From Flagellimonas meridianipacifica (lineage in GTDB: Bacteria; Bacteroidota; Bacteroidia; Flavobacteriales; Flavobacteriaceae), in the NCBI RefSeq assembly GCF_003001695.1, contig NZ_PVYX01000001.1:992001-1056000 (forward strand): DNA of 64,000 nucleotides. Direction: 5' to 3'. How positions within the stretch are numbered: position 1 is the first letter of the stretch; the number at the start of each line of letters is the position of its first letter. The position numbers and the translations under genes were made by a program. Shown piece by piece: positions 38,686 through 47,210 of the stretch. The notes under the pieces were generated by a model. The model did not search any database, had not been told where the DNA came from, and saw nothing but the letters and a program-made list of their open reading frames with translations.

Positions 38686-39433
38686 AGTAGGAATAATTGT
38701 CCAAGCTAGAGTAGGGTCTAACCGGCTACCGAAAAAGATATTACTACCTTTTTATGACAACATGTCTATTCTTGAAATTTTACTTCAAAAGCTTGTCAAG
38801 CTTAAAAATAAATACCCTATACTCCTGGCCACATCCATCAACTCTGGTGACGATGTGCTCGAGAAATTTGCAACCAAATTTCAAATAGGTTTTTACCGCG
38901 GTAGTGAAAATAATGTGCTTGAGAGATTTATTGAAACAGCAAAACAATATGAAATTGATATAATTGTAAGAGTATGTTCGGACAATCCTTTTTTGGACAT
39001 CAATCATATATCTGAGTTAATAGAAATATTTTACAAAAACAAGTCTTTTGACTATTATAGCTATAAAAATGATGAGGGAATGCCAGTTGTTAGAACACAT
39101 TTAGGTCTTTTTGCAGAAATAGTTACCCTTAAGGCATTGGAAAAAACAAATAAAAGCTCCGAAGACCTTATATATCAAGAACATGTTACAAACTATATAT
39201 ATTCCAATCCAGAAATATTTAGAATATATCTAAAGGAAGCTTTCCCCGAAGTTTTTAGCAGAAAGGATCTTAGGTTTACAATTGACAATATCGACGACTT
39301 TAATAACCTTTCGAAATTATACGGCATGTATAAGAAATTTAATTACAGTATTGTCAAGACGATTGATTTTTTGGATAGAAATCCATCATACCGCACATCC
39401 ATGATGAACAACATAGCAAAATATAGTAAATGA
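38678..39433 (+). CDS. SpsF/NeuA-like cytidylyltransferase
   Basis: This 251-residue protein of the CMP-sugar synthetase family starts with VGIIVQARVGSNRLPKKIL, the SpsF/KdsB nucleotide-binding signature. FYRGSENNVLERF and VRVCSDNPFLD are further family landmarks, and FTIDNIDDFNNL lies near the C-terminus. It probably activates the nonulosonic acid made by the adjacent NeuB-like synthase as a CMP-sugar. It overlaps the broken NeuB fragment by 8 nt and the next NeuB-like gene by 4 nt (ATGA), so translation is coupled. Confidence 0.87.
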   Translation: MSKVGIIVQARVGSNRLPKKILLPFYDNMSILEILLQKLVKLKNKYPILLATSINSGDDVLEKFATKFQIGFYRGSENNVLERFIETAKQYEIDIIVRVCSDNPFLDINHISELIEIFYKNKSFDYYSYKNDEGMPVVRTHLGLFAEIVTLKALEKTNKSSEDLIYQEHVTNYIYSNPEIFRIYLKEAFPEVFSRKDLRFTIDNIDDFNNLSKLYGMYKKFNYSIVKTIDFLDRNPSYRTSMMNNIAKYSK

Positions 39434-40467
39434 CTTATATAATTGGAGAAATAGGGCAAAATCATAATGGTTCTGTAGATATTGCTAAACTTATTATTGA
39501 TGTAGTTAGTCGACCTGTGCATGATAAACTTTTTGGAAAAGAGTTAAAAACAATGGACGCGATTAAATTGACAAAAAGGGATTTAAATCAGGAGCTATCA
39601 GCATCACAAATGAACAGATTATATGATTCTCCACATTCTTTTGGGAAAACGTATGGGGAACATAGGTCTTTTCTCGAACTTGACGATAGTCAGCATTTTG
39701 AAATATACAAATATGCAAAATCAAAAGGGTTGGATTTTGTAGAAACACTATGCGCCATAGGATGTTTAAGCCTTTTAAAGTTGTTCACTCCGGATAAGTT
39801 AAAAGTAGCCTCTCGAGACCTAACTAATTTACCTTTGCTGTCCGCGATGGCCGAAACCAAAATACCAATAATACTATCAACTGGAATGGCAGGGGAGAAA
39901 GAACTTAACCAAGCTTTGGACACTATTCAAAAGTATCACTCAAACATATCCATACTGCACTGTGTTTCGGAATATCCGACTAAATATGAAAACGTCAATT
40001 TGAACACTATTACCTATTTAAAGAAAAACTATCCGGAATATGTCATTGGCTATTCTGATCATACTGTAGGGATTGCTACACCAATTGCAGCGGTGTCTAT
40101 GGGTGCTGAAATAATAGAAAAGCATATTACTTTGGATAGACAAATGAAAGGTACTGATCAAGCTGGCTCATTGGCCATTGATGGAATTTATAGAATGATG
40201 CGGGATATTAGAAATTTAGAGCTTTCATTTGGAGAAGAAAAGATTTTTATCGAAAACGCCGTCAAAATGGCAAGAGAAAAGCTAGAAAGATCCATAGCAA
40301 CACTCAAACCTTTACAAGCAGGTCATGTTATTACCGAAAATGACATTCATCTTTTGAGTCCAGGAGATGGATTCAAATGGAGTGAGAAGGATTTGATACT
40401 CGGCAAAAAAGCAATCAAGGACCTTCCAAAAGATGAAATTATCTATCCGGAAAACTTAATTGATTAA
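39430..40467 (+). CDS. NeuB-family nonulosonic acid synthase
   Basis: Condenses phosphoenolpyruvate with a hexose or N-acyl-hexosamine derivative to make a nine-carbon keto acid. The 345-residue protein has IGEIGQNHNGS at the N-terminus, the barrel motifs LSTGMAGEKEL, HCVSEYPTKYENVNL, GYSDHTVGI and EKHITLDR, and a C-terminal SAF/antifreeze-like domain (~275-345; SIATLKPLQAGHVIT). It appears intact. The locus has no NeuC-type UDP-GlcNAc 2-epimerase but does have a KdsC-like phosphatase, which favours a phosphorylated substrate as in the KDN pathway. The exact sugar is unproven. Confidence 0.9.
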   Translation: MTYIIGEIGQNHNGSVDIAKLIIDVVSRPVHDKLFGKELKTMDAIKLTKRDLNQELSASQMNRLYDSPHSFGKTYGEHRSFLELDDSQHFEIYKYAKSKGLDFVETLCAIGCLSLLKLFTPDKLKVASRDLTNLPLLSAMAETKIPIILSTGMAGEKELNQALDTIQKYHSNISILHCVSEYPTKYENVNLNTITYLKKNYPEYVIGYSDHTVGIATPIAAVSMGAEIIEKHITLDRQMKGTDQAGSLAIDGIYRMMRDIRNLELSFGEEKIFIENAVKMAREKLERSIATLKPLQAGHVITENDIHLLSPGDGFKWSEKDLILGKKAIKDLPKDEIIYPENLID

Positions 40468-40470
40468 CGC

Positions 40471-40995
40471 ATGCTTCCTAAATTGATTCTTACTGATATT
40501 GATGGAGTTTGGACAGATGGGGGTATGTACTATGATGAAAAAGGAAATGAATTTAAAAAATTCAACACCTATGATAGTGCGGGAGTGCTTTTCTGCAAAA
40601 TGCTTGGCATTCCTTGCGGCATAGTTACCGGAGAAAACACAAATTCCGTTAAAAGGCGTGGGGCTAAGTTAAAAATGGAATATGTCTTTTTAGGAGTAAA
40701 AGATAAAGTTAAACTTATAGAGAATTTGCTCGATGAATTAAAAATTCAGTGGTGTGATATCGCTTATTTAGGAGATGACATTAATGATTATGCTGTTCTA
40801 TTGAAAGCCGGGTTAAGTGCCTGTCCTTCTAGCGCTCCAGAATACATTAAGGTCGTAGCTGGTTGGAAACTTTCAAAAAAAGGTGGAGAAGGTGTATTTA
40901 GAGAGTTTGTTGAGAGGATTTTACAAGAGAATGATATTTCAATTAAAGAATTAGTTGAAAACAAAGCAATGATAAATAAAAAAAACATTCAATAA
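40471..40995 (+). CDS. KdsC-like HAD phosphatase (class C0)
   Basis: This 174-residue HAD hydrolase lacks a cap domain. Motif I is LTDIDGVWTDGGMYY (Asp nucleophile at ~8, acid/base Asp at ~10), motif II is IVTGEN, and motif IV is YLGDDINDYAVL. KdsC-type enzymes dephosphorylate KDO-8-P, and relatives act on KDN-9-P. With the adjacent NeuB and SpsF-like genes it probably removes the 9-phosphate before CMP activation. It starts 3 nt after the NeuB-like stop, so it is in the same operon. Confidence 0.87.
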   Translation: MLPKLILTDIDGVWTDGGMYYDEKGNEFKKFNTYDSAGVLFCKMLGIPCGIVTGENTNSVKRRGAKLKMEYVFLGVKDKVKLIENLLDELKIQWCDIAYLGDDINDYAVLLKAGLSACPSSAPEYIKVVAGWKLSKKGGEGVFREFVERILQENDISIKELVENKAMINKKNIQ

Positions 40996-41156
40996 TATTT
41001 TTGTAAAAAACTAGTAAAGACCTTACCATTTAAGAAAATATCACTTTTGTAAATAACTCTAATGAAATTATTGTGTGATGTAACTTGAAGCCATCCTCTA
41101 GGTTTTAGAACCATTTGATAAATACGTCTTTGCAAGTATAATTAAAAGAACTACTT

Positions 41157-42128
41157 ATGAGTAAATGTCCAATATGCACTTCGAAGAAAATACTTCCGTT
41201 GATTAAATTAAATGGATATGATGTTCTTAGATGCAAAGATTGCTACTTAACCTTTGTTGAACCGTTACCTTCAAATAGCGAATTAGAAACATTTTATCAA
41301 GGCTTCATGTTTCAAAAACCAGAGGACTATGAGATTCGAAGAAAGATTAAAGACAAGAAAAAAGAATTAATAAAGCTCTTTCAACTTGAAGGAGATGAAA
41401 AAAGCCTATCAGAAAAAAAGTTTTTGGACTTTGGAGCGGGCACAGGAATAGCCTATAAAGCAGCCAAAGAGCTGGGTATGGAGTGTTTTTATCAAGATTT
41501 GGATAATGAAGCCAAAAAATTCACGATTGAAAATTTTGGGTTGCAGTCGACGCATATAATTGATAACATTGATGATTTCGATGAAAAATTTGACTTTATT
41601 TTTTCCGATAATGTTATAGAACACGTAAAAGACCCAAAAGCTTTTCTTGAAAAGCTTTTGAAAAAATTAAATAAGGGAGGTGTATTAATTATTAAGACCC
41701 CTCATTCAGCGAATACCGAGACTTATTTTAATCCGATGATTTCGGTAGTAAAATATTTTTTCCTGTCCCTTAAGTATAACTCTTTTGGAAAAACGGTAAG
41801 AGGATTTTTTTTAAGATTTTGGCATTGTGACCCCCCACGACATCTCTACTCGTTTTCTAAGGACAGCTTTGATTGTTTAGTTGAGAATTCTGAAGACAAG
41901 GAAATTAATCATCGAATTGAATATTATCGTTCAGCCTGGTTCAGCAATACGATTACCAAACGTTTTTTTACGAGGGATAAAAAGGCATCTTTAGTAAAAT
42001 CCATACTTGTAAGAATAGTCGTTTGGCCTGTTATTTTTGTGGAAGTAATTCTCCAAATATTGCAAAAGTTATTATTGTCTTTACAGGTTCTATCTCCAGG
42101 GGGTATTATCTTAAAAGTATACAAATAG
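41157..42128 (+). CDS. Zinc-ribbon class I SAM methyltransferase
   Basis: This 323-residue protein starts with a Cys4 zinc-ribbon (CPICTSKK, then LRCKDCYLTF). The SAM-binding motif is FLDFGAGTGIAYKAA (~90-104), and FIFSDNVIEHVKDP follows as the motif-III region. This architecture is frequent in sugar C- or O-methyltransferases of polysaccharide loci. The C-terminal region is hydrophobic and may associate with the membrane. It is separated by 161 bp from the HAD gene. The specific sugar target is unknown. Confidence 0.85.
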   Translation: MSKCPICTSKKILPLIKLNGYDVLRCKDCYLTFVEPLPSNSELETFYQGFMFQKPEDYEIRRKIKDKKKELIKLFQLEGDEKSLSEKKFLDFGAGTGIAYKAAKELGMECFYQDLDNEAKKFTIENFGLQSTHIIDNIDDFDEKFDFIFSDNVIEHVKDPKAFLEKLLKKLNKGGVLIIKTPHSANTETYFNPMISVVKYFFLSLKYNSFGKTVRGFFLRFWHCDPPRHLYSFSKDSFDCLVENSEDKEINHRIEYYRSAWFSNTITKRFFTRDKKASLVKSILVRIVVWPVIFVEVILQILQKLLLSLQVLSPGGIILKVYK

Positions 42129-42182
42129 AAGACCCTTAAGAGAATTAAAGTCTGAAACGTATTTCTTTGAAATGAAGCCTAA

Positions 42183-43439
42183 ATGAATAAAACGATAGGT
42201 CAAGTCGGCGAAATATGGAACGATATCTTACAAATTTGGTTTGGGGGATATCTTGACTTGGTTTCGGGGCAAAGAAGAGATCAAATATCCCCCCAATCCC
42301 ATTTAAAAAAGATAAAAATTATCCTCAAAGATTTCTTTGGTAGCATTATCAGACTATTTATTGTAAAAAGAATTCCTAAGGATAAGGTCTGGTTTTTTAG
42401 TATATCTTCCAATAATTATAATGCTTTAAGTTCAATTCAAAAGAATGTAAGCGATTCTATTTTTGTGTCCAGGTACTCAATTAAGGAAGGACCAAACTAT
42501 GAGACTTGCTTTTGCGATTACAGATTTAGGTTTTTTTATCTCCTATTTTTTCCACTTAATTTCTTTGTTTACTTTTTTTCATATAGGTCCAAAGCTGTTT
42601 CTTATTATGATTTACTCTTTAAAACATGCGGTTATTATTCAGAAAGTCTTAGAATATTAAAAAAATACCGCCCAAGAGCTATTGTGTTTACAAATGACCA
42701 TGAAATTGCACCTAGAGCTTTGTTGTTAGCAGCTAAAAAACTGAATATAACCAGTTATTATGTTCAGCACGCATCAGTATCCAAGTATTTTCCTCCATTA
42801 AAATTTGACTACGCGTTATTGGAGGGCCAAGATGCCAAAAACAAATACTTGGCAATAGGTAAGACAAATACCAAAATTAGTCTTATTGGAATGCCAAAAT
42901 TAGATAAATATGTACAATGGATGAACACTAAAAGCAAAATTGAATCCATTGGTATTGCATACAATGCTATGGATAATATCAATCTGGTAAAAGAGCTCAT
43001 AAATCAACTAACAGGAACTTTTCCAGATTTAAAATTTGTAATTAGACCCCACCCTTCAGACAAGCGAACATTGAAAATCCAAAAGGTACATCTTTCAAAT
43101 TCTAGGGTGGAAAACTCTTTTGAGTTCTTGAATAGAATTGATGCACTAATAGCTTCAGACTCCTCTATACATTTAGAAGCAGTACTGTTGAATGTGTTTT
43201 CAATGAGTTATAATTTCAATGATAATAGATTTCTTGATTACTACGGGTTTGTTCAGAACAATTTGATTAATCATTATAGTGGCAAGACAAATTTAATCAA
43301 GAAGATTAATTCACTAAGAAGCAACAAGCCTCATGTTCAAAATAAGGCAAAATACTATAATGCAGCAATAGAAAGTGATTTTTATGGAAGTTCTTCCTCC
43401 AAAGCAGCTGATATCATTATAAAAACACTCAATTTCTAA
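42183..43439 (+). CDS. GT-B-type transferase resembling CDP-glycerol/polysialyl-type capsule enzymes
   Basis: This 418-residue protein is not confidently assigned. A GT-B-like C-terminal half shows YYVQHASVSKYFPPLKFDY, LIGMPKLDKY, FVIRPHPSDKR (an HP motif) and ASDSSIHLEAVL (an SS motif). The HP plus SS pair occurs in CDP-glycerol glycerophosphotransferase-like and bacterial polysialyltransferase-like enzymes, which use CMP- or CDP-activated donors. Given the CMP-sugar genes upstream, it is a good candidate for the nonulosonic-acid transferase. It abuts the flippase gene (shared base at 43439). Confidence 0.6.
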   Translation: MNKTIGQVGEIWNDILQIWFGGYLDLVSGQRRDQISPQSHLKKIKIILKDFFGSIIRLFIVKRIPKDKVWFFSISSNNYNALSSIQKNVSDSIFVSRYSIKEGPNYETCFCDYRFRFFYLLFFPLNFFVYFFSYRSKAVSYYDLLFKTCGYYSESLRILKKYRPRAIVFTNDHEIAPRALLLAAKKLNITSYYVQHASVSKYFPPLKFDYALLEGQDAKNKYLAIGKTNTKISLIGMPKLDKYVQWMNTKSKIESIGIAYNAMDNINLVKELINQLTGTFPDLKFVIRPHPSDKRTLKIQKVHLSNSRVENSFEFLNRIDALIASDSSIHLEAVLLNVFSMSYNFNDNRFLDYYGFVQNNLINHYSGKTNLIKKINSLRSNKPHVQNKAKYYNAAIESDFYGSSSSKAADIIIKTLNF

Positions 43440-44875
43440 TGGGGAAGAAAAGCTTATTAAGGAATTCCGCGATTTATAGTACAATAATGCTACTACAAAA
43501 AGGAATTAACTTCTTTCTTATTCCAATTTTAACCATTTACCTGACCCCATTTGACTATGGTATTGTAGCTGTTGTCATGGCTATAAATACTTTTCTCAAC
43601 GTTTTCTACCTACTTGCTTTAAATGGAAGCTTAAATCGCTTTTATTATGAGTTCAAGGAGGACGAGGGTTTGGTGAAAAGGTTTTTCGGAACTATAGTCA
43701 CTTTTGTCCTTTTCAATAGTTTTATAGTTTCGGCAATAATTTTTCTAGGGCGCAGATGGCTACTTGAACCTTTTTTAGTTGATGTTGAATTCTTTCCCTA
43801 TATGTTTTTGGGCTTAATATCTGTAATCTTCAATCCGTGCTATTTGATTTATCAAAACTCTCTACAAGCTAGGCAAGAAGGAGTTCGCTACGGAAAAAAT
43901 AACATAGCATTTTTTGTTTTTAATATGGTGTTACTCTTGGTTGGGGTAATTGTTTTTGATTTGGGAGCGAAAGGTGTACTTGGGGCATTGGCCATTACTA
44001 ACATTGTATTTTTTGTATACACCTTATTTAGTTTTAAGAAGGATTTGATATTTGGAATTGATAAAAAGATTCTTCGAAAAGCAATTAAATATTCATTTCC
44101 AGTGATTCCGCATACACTCGCCGGAGTAGCTACCTCTCTGATTGATCGCTTGTTAATCAACAAGATTCTTAGTACCTCATTAGCCGGGATTTATAGTATT
44201 GGCAATAATTTTGGAGCTGTTGTTTTTTTGCTTGCATCGGGCATAAATCAAGCATTTGTTCCATGGTTTAATCAAAAAATAAAAGAGAATTCCACAGAGA
44301 GAATCCCTGAGATTTCAAGGTTTTTGATTGTAATATATTGTCTTATTGCTTTGGGGCTCTCTTTCTTTGGAAGGGAAATCATACTATTGATTACACCCAA
44401 AGCGTATCATAAATCCTGGATTGTAATACCGTTTATTTCTTTTGCTTACGTATACCATGGAGTTTATTACTTTTTTGCTAGTTCTTTGTTTTATGATATA
44501 CAGGGAAGAGGGAACAGAATCATACCGGTTGCAACCATCTTATCGGCTTTACTAAATATTCTGTTAAACTTGGTTTTTATCCCGTTATATGACATTTTGG
44601 GAGCTGCCTTGGCTACATTTTTAAGTAAATTGTTCTTAACAATATTCCTTAGTTTCGTGCACAATAAATATTTAAATGTCGGTTATCCGATAAGATATAT
44701 GTTACTGGCGCCCCTAGGCTTTTTTACAATCTCTTTGCTTAGTTATTCATGGGAATTTAGTTTGCCCTTCTTGTTGTTTAAGGCTCTCATTTTTATTCTT
44801 GTATTGTCAGTTAGTTATTCCGTTTTCAAATCGGACATTAGGAAGTATTTAACGGAAATAAAATTATTCAATTGA
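43439..44875 (+). CDS. Wzx-type polysaccharide flippase
   Basis: This 478-residue integral-membrane protein has about twelve to fourteen hydrophobic segments. Its N-terminus (LLRNSAIYSTIMLLQKGINF) and PLYDILGAALATFLSKL near the C-terminus are typical of the polysaccharide-export (MOP) superfamily. Wzx flips lipid-linked repeat units across the inner membrane before polymerisation. It is flanked by glycosyltransferases, and its stop overlaps the TTG start of the next gene. Confidence 0.9.
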   Translation: MGKKSLLRNSAIYSTIMLLQKGINFFLIPILTIYLTPFDYGIVAVVMAINTFLNVFYLLALNGSLNRFYYEFKEDEGLVKRFFGTIVTFVLFNSFIVSAIIFLGRRWLLEPFLVDVEFFPYMFLGLISVIFNPCYLIYQNSLQARQEGVRYGKNNIAFFVFNMVLLLVGVIVFDLGAKGVLGALAITNIVFFVYTLFSFKKDLIFGIDKKILRKAIKYSFPVIPHTLAGVATSLIDRLLINKILSTSLAGIYSIGNNFGAVVFLLASGINQAFVPWFNQKIKENSTERIPEISRFLIVIYCLIALGLSFFGREIILLITPKAYHKSWIVIPFISFAYVYHGVYYFFASSLFYDIQGRGNRIIPVATILSALLNILLNLVFIPLYDILGAALATFLSKLFLTIFLSFVHNKYLNVGYPIRYMLLAPLGFFTISLLSYSWEFSLPFLLFKALIFILVLSVSYSVFKSDIRKYLTEIKLFN

Positions 44876-46056
44876 GGATTCTAATATTTAATACTTTATA
44901 TACCCCTTATAGAATAGGAGGGGCTGAAATCTCAGTCCAAGATTTGGCGGAAAACCTGTCAAAAAAAAATATTGTTGTTGGTGTGGTTACGTTGGGAGAA
45001 AATCAAGAAAAAAAAATCATTAATGGAATCTCTATATGGCGTTTGAAATTGCAAAATATCTTTTGGCCTTTTGAAGAAAAGGAATTGACTGCTCTCCAAA
45101 AATTGATTTGGCACATAAGGGATGTCAATAATAGAAGCTATAAAAGAACTATAAGCCAGATATTCGAAGAATTTAAACCAGATATAGTCCATACAAACAA
45201 TTTAGCAGGCTTTTCAGTAAACATTTGGAGTATTGCGGCGTTGAAAAAAATAAAAGTAGTTCATACTCTTAGGGATTATTACCTCCAATGCCCTAGAACA
45301 ACTAAATTTAAAGGAAAAAGCTTATGTACTAAAAAGTGTATAGAGTGTAATCTTCTATCGTTAACAAAGAAGAAAAAATCTCAAAAAGTTCACTGTGTAA
45401 TTGGAATTAGCAGTTTTATTTTAACAAATCACATTTCTAACGGATATTTTTTAAATTCTAAGAGAAAGGTTATTTCTAATGGGTTCAAGATTCCAATTGA
45501 GATGAACAAAAATTTTAAACTAGATAATCTCGAAGAAATCCAGTTTGGATTTATTGGTCAGATTAACCCTTCGAAAGGGCTTGAACTTTTAATAGAAAGT
45601 CTTTCATTGGTTAAAAGCGAATTTAATTGGGTTTTACATGTTGCAGGAAAAATAGATAAGACCTATCAAGAAAAACTAACTTCAAAACTTTTAAAAGGAA
45701 AAGTTTTTTTTCATGGATATGTAGATCCAGCATACTTTTTTAAAAAGATAGACACCCTAGTGGTACCCTCTATATGGGAAGAACCATTCGGCAGAGTAGT
45801 CCTTGAAGGGTTGATTTATAAAAAACCGATTCTTGGGAGCAACAGAGGAGGGATACCAGAAATACTTGGAGAGAAAAATAGGGCTTTCATATTTGAACCA
45901 GAAAAAAGGGAGCTATCACAATTATTAGCTAAAGTAATTGAGTTCCCAAGAATTTTAGAGGAGTTTAGTTTTGATAAAAAGGATTTAGATAAATTCTCTT
46001 TAGAAACCTCAACTAAAAGTTATATAAATACTTTTCACGAAGTCTTAAATGACTAA
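44872..46056 (+). CDS. GT4-type glycosyltransferase
   Basis: This 394-residue GT-B enzyme has an N-terminal RILIFNTLYTPYRIGGAEIS (acceptor domain) and a C-terminal donor domain with FGFIGQINPSKGLELL and the E-x7-E type motif PSIWEEPFGRVVLEGL. A Cys-rich insert (CPRTT, CTKKCIECNL, ~145-170) may bind a metal. The TTG start overlaps the flippase stop (TTGA), implying translational coupling; no ATG is nearby. Donor and linkage are unknown. Confidence 0.88.
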   Translation: MRILIFNTLYTPYRIGGAEISVQDLAENLSKKNIVVGVVTLGENQEKKIINGISIWRLKLQNIFWPFEEKELTALQKLIWHIRDVNNRSYKRTISQIFEEFKPDIVHTNNLAGFSVNIWSIAALKKIKVVHTLRDYYLQCPRTTKFKGKSLCTKKCIECNLLSLTKKKKSQKVHCVIGISSFILTNHISNGYFLNSKRKVISNGFKIPIEMNKNFKLDNLEEIQFGFIGQINPSKGLELLIESLSLVKSEFNWVLHVAGKIDKTYQEKLTSKLLKGKVFFHGYVDPAYFFKKIDTLVVPSIWEEPFGRVVLEGLIYKKPILGSNRGGIPEILGEKNRAFIFEPEKRELSQLLAKVIEFPRILEEFSFDKKDLDKFSLETSTKSYINTFHEVLND

Positions 46057-46058
46057 CG

Positions 46059-47207
46059 ATGAAATATAACCTGACCAAATTACTTTTTTTTGGCATTTTA
46101 GTCCAAGTTGTTGCCACTCAGGGAATCATAACTTTCAATTTGTTTGAATTTTTTGGCAATTGGGAGTTAAAATCTGCTTTGCATCCGATCGGAGTCTTAA
46201 TTGTGTTAACCTATTATGGTTTAAAATTTGTCAATGGAGCTGTCTTCAAGTATTCTATGATTGACATCCTAGTTTTGTTCTATTTTGTTATTTGCACTTT
46301 TATTTTGGTATACAACGTTACGGATACTTCCGGGTTTTTGTTTGCTTTTAGAGAGGTACTTTTAATTTATATACTTGTTTTTTTACTTGAACAAACGAGT
46401 ATTCCAATCCATTTGTGGAGAAAAATACTTAAACTCCTATACATACTGGTTTTGTTGAATTTACTGTTTGTTTTCTTGACATATATTTTGGGACCTGCGG
46501 ATTATATGAAACTGTTGACGGGCAGATTTGTTTGGCCAATTGATATGGAGTACAAGTTTAAAATTAGCAACTATTATATCTTTTGGAGGAGTCCAGGCCT
46601 TATTGGGGAAACCGCGGCTGTTGGGCATTTTGGCCTTCTTTGCTACTTCTTGTTCGAAGAAGATGAAGTATATAGAAAAAAGAAGGTTTTTGCTTTTTTA
46701 CTGATATTGGTGGCCTTTGTAAGGAGTGTCTACCTTATTTTTCTTTTTTATTATCTGTTTCAATTCTTTCTTAAGAAGAAGAATCTTTTTAAATTAAATA
46801 TAATATTGCCATACTTAGTTGGATTAGTTATTCTGGTTGCCATTCCACTATATTTTTTTAAATTTTTATCGTTGTATTCAATTGTTGCTAGGGTGAATCA
46901 TTGGGTAAACGATTTGGAAGTGGAATTCAATTTGCTTTTTGGGGGTGCAATCGGAAATGTGGGTGGAGCTGCAAGAGGGGTTGGATTTGTTTCTACATTG
47001 GATAGCTATTGGCTTCTAATGCTCGTTTCAACCGGTTTAATAGGAATTGCGCTGATTGTCCTTTTCCTAATCGAAAAGGCCAACAATAATCAAAGGCTAA
47101 AGATTATACTTATTTCTTTTCTTATAGGAGCCTTTTTTATTACTATTACCCAAAGTATTCCTTTTCTTGTCCTCTTTCCTTTATTATTTCTTAAAAAAGA
47201 ACTTTAG
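46059..47207 (+). CDS. Polytopic membrane protein, O-antigen polymerase (Wzy)-like
   Basis: This 382-residue protein has about ten hydrophobic segments and little else conserved, as is usual for Wzy polymerases. A larger periplasmic loop lies around ~130-190 (YMKLLTGRFVWPIDMEYKF, WRSPGLIGETAAVGHFG). Wzy joins lipid-linked repeat units in the periplasm. It begins 2 nt after the preceding GT stop and ends 3 nt before another polymerase/ligase-like gene. The assignment rests on topology and position. Confidence 0.65.
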   Translation: MKYNLTKLLFFGILVQVVATQGIITFNLFEFFGNWELKSALHPIGVLIVLTYYGLKFVNGAVFKYSMIDILVLFYFVICTFILVYNVTDTSGFLFAFREVLLIYILVFLLEQTSIPIHLWRKILKLLYILVLLNLLFVFLTYILGPADYMKLLTGRFVWPIDMEYKFKISNYYIFWRSPGLIGETAAVGHFGLLCYFLFEEDEVYRKKKVFAFLLILVAFVRSVYLIFLFYYLFQFFLKKKNLFKLNIILPYLVGLVILVAIPLYFFKFLSLYSIVARVNHWVNDLEVEFNLLFGGAIGNVGGAARGVGFVSTLDSYWLLMLVSTGLIGIALIVLFLIEKANNNQRLKIILISFLIGAFFITITQSIPFLVLFPLLFLKKEL

Positions 47208-47210
47208 AAG

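Noticed and set aside
40996-41003. TATTTTTG match after the HAD phosphatase gene
   Set aside because: It is 153 nt from the next ATG and such A/T-rich octamers occur by chance in this A+T-rich region.
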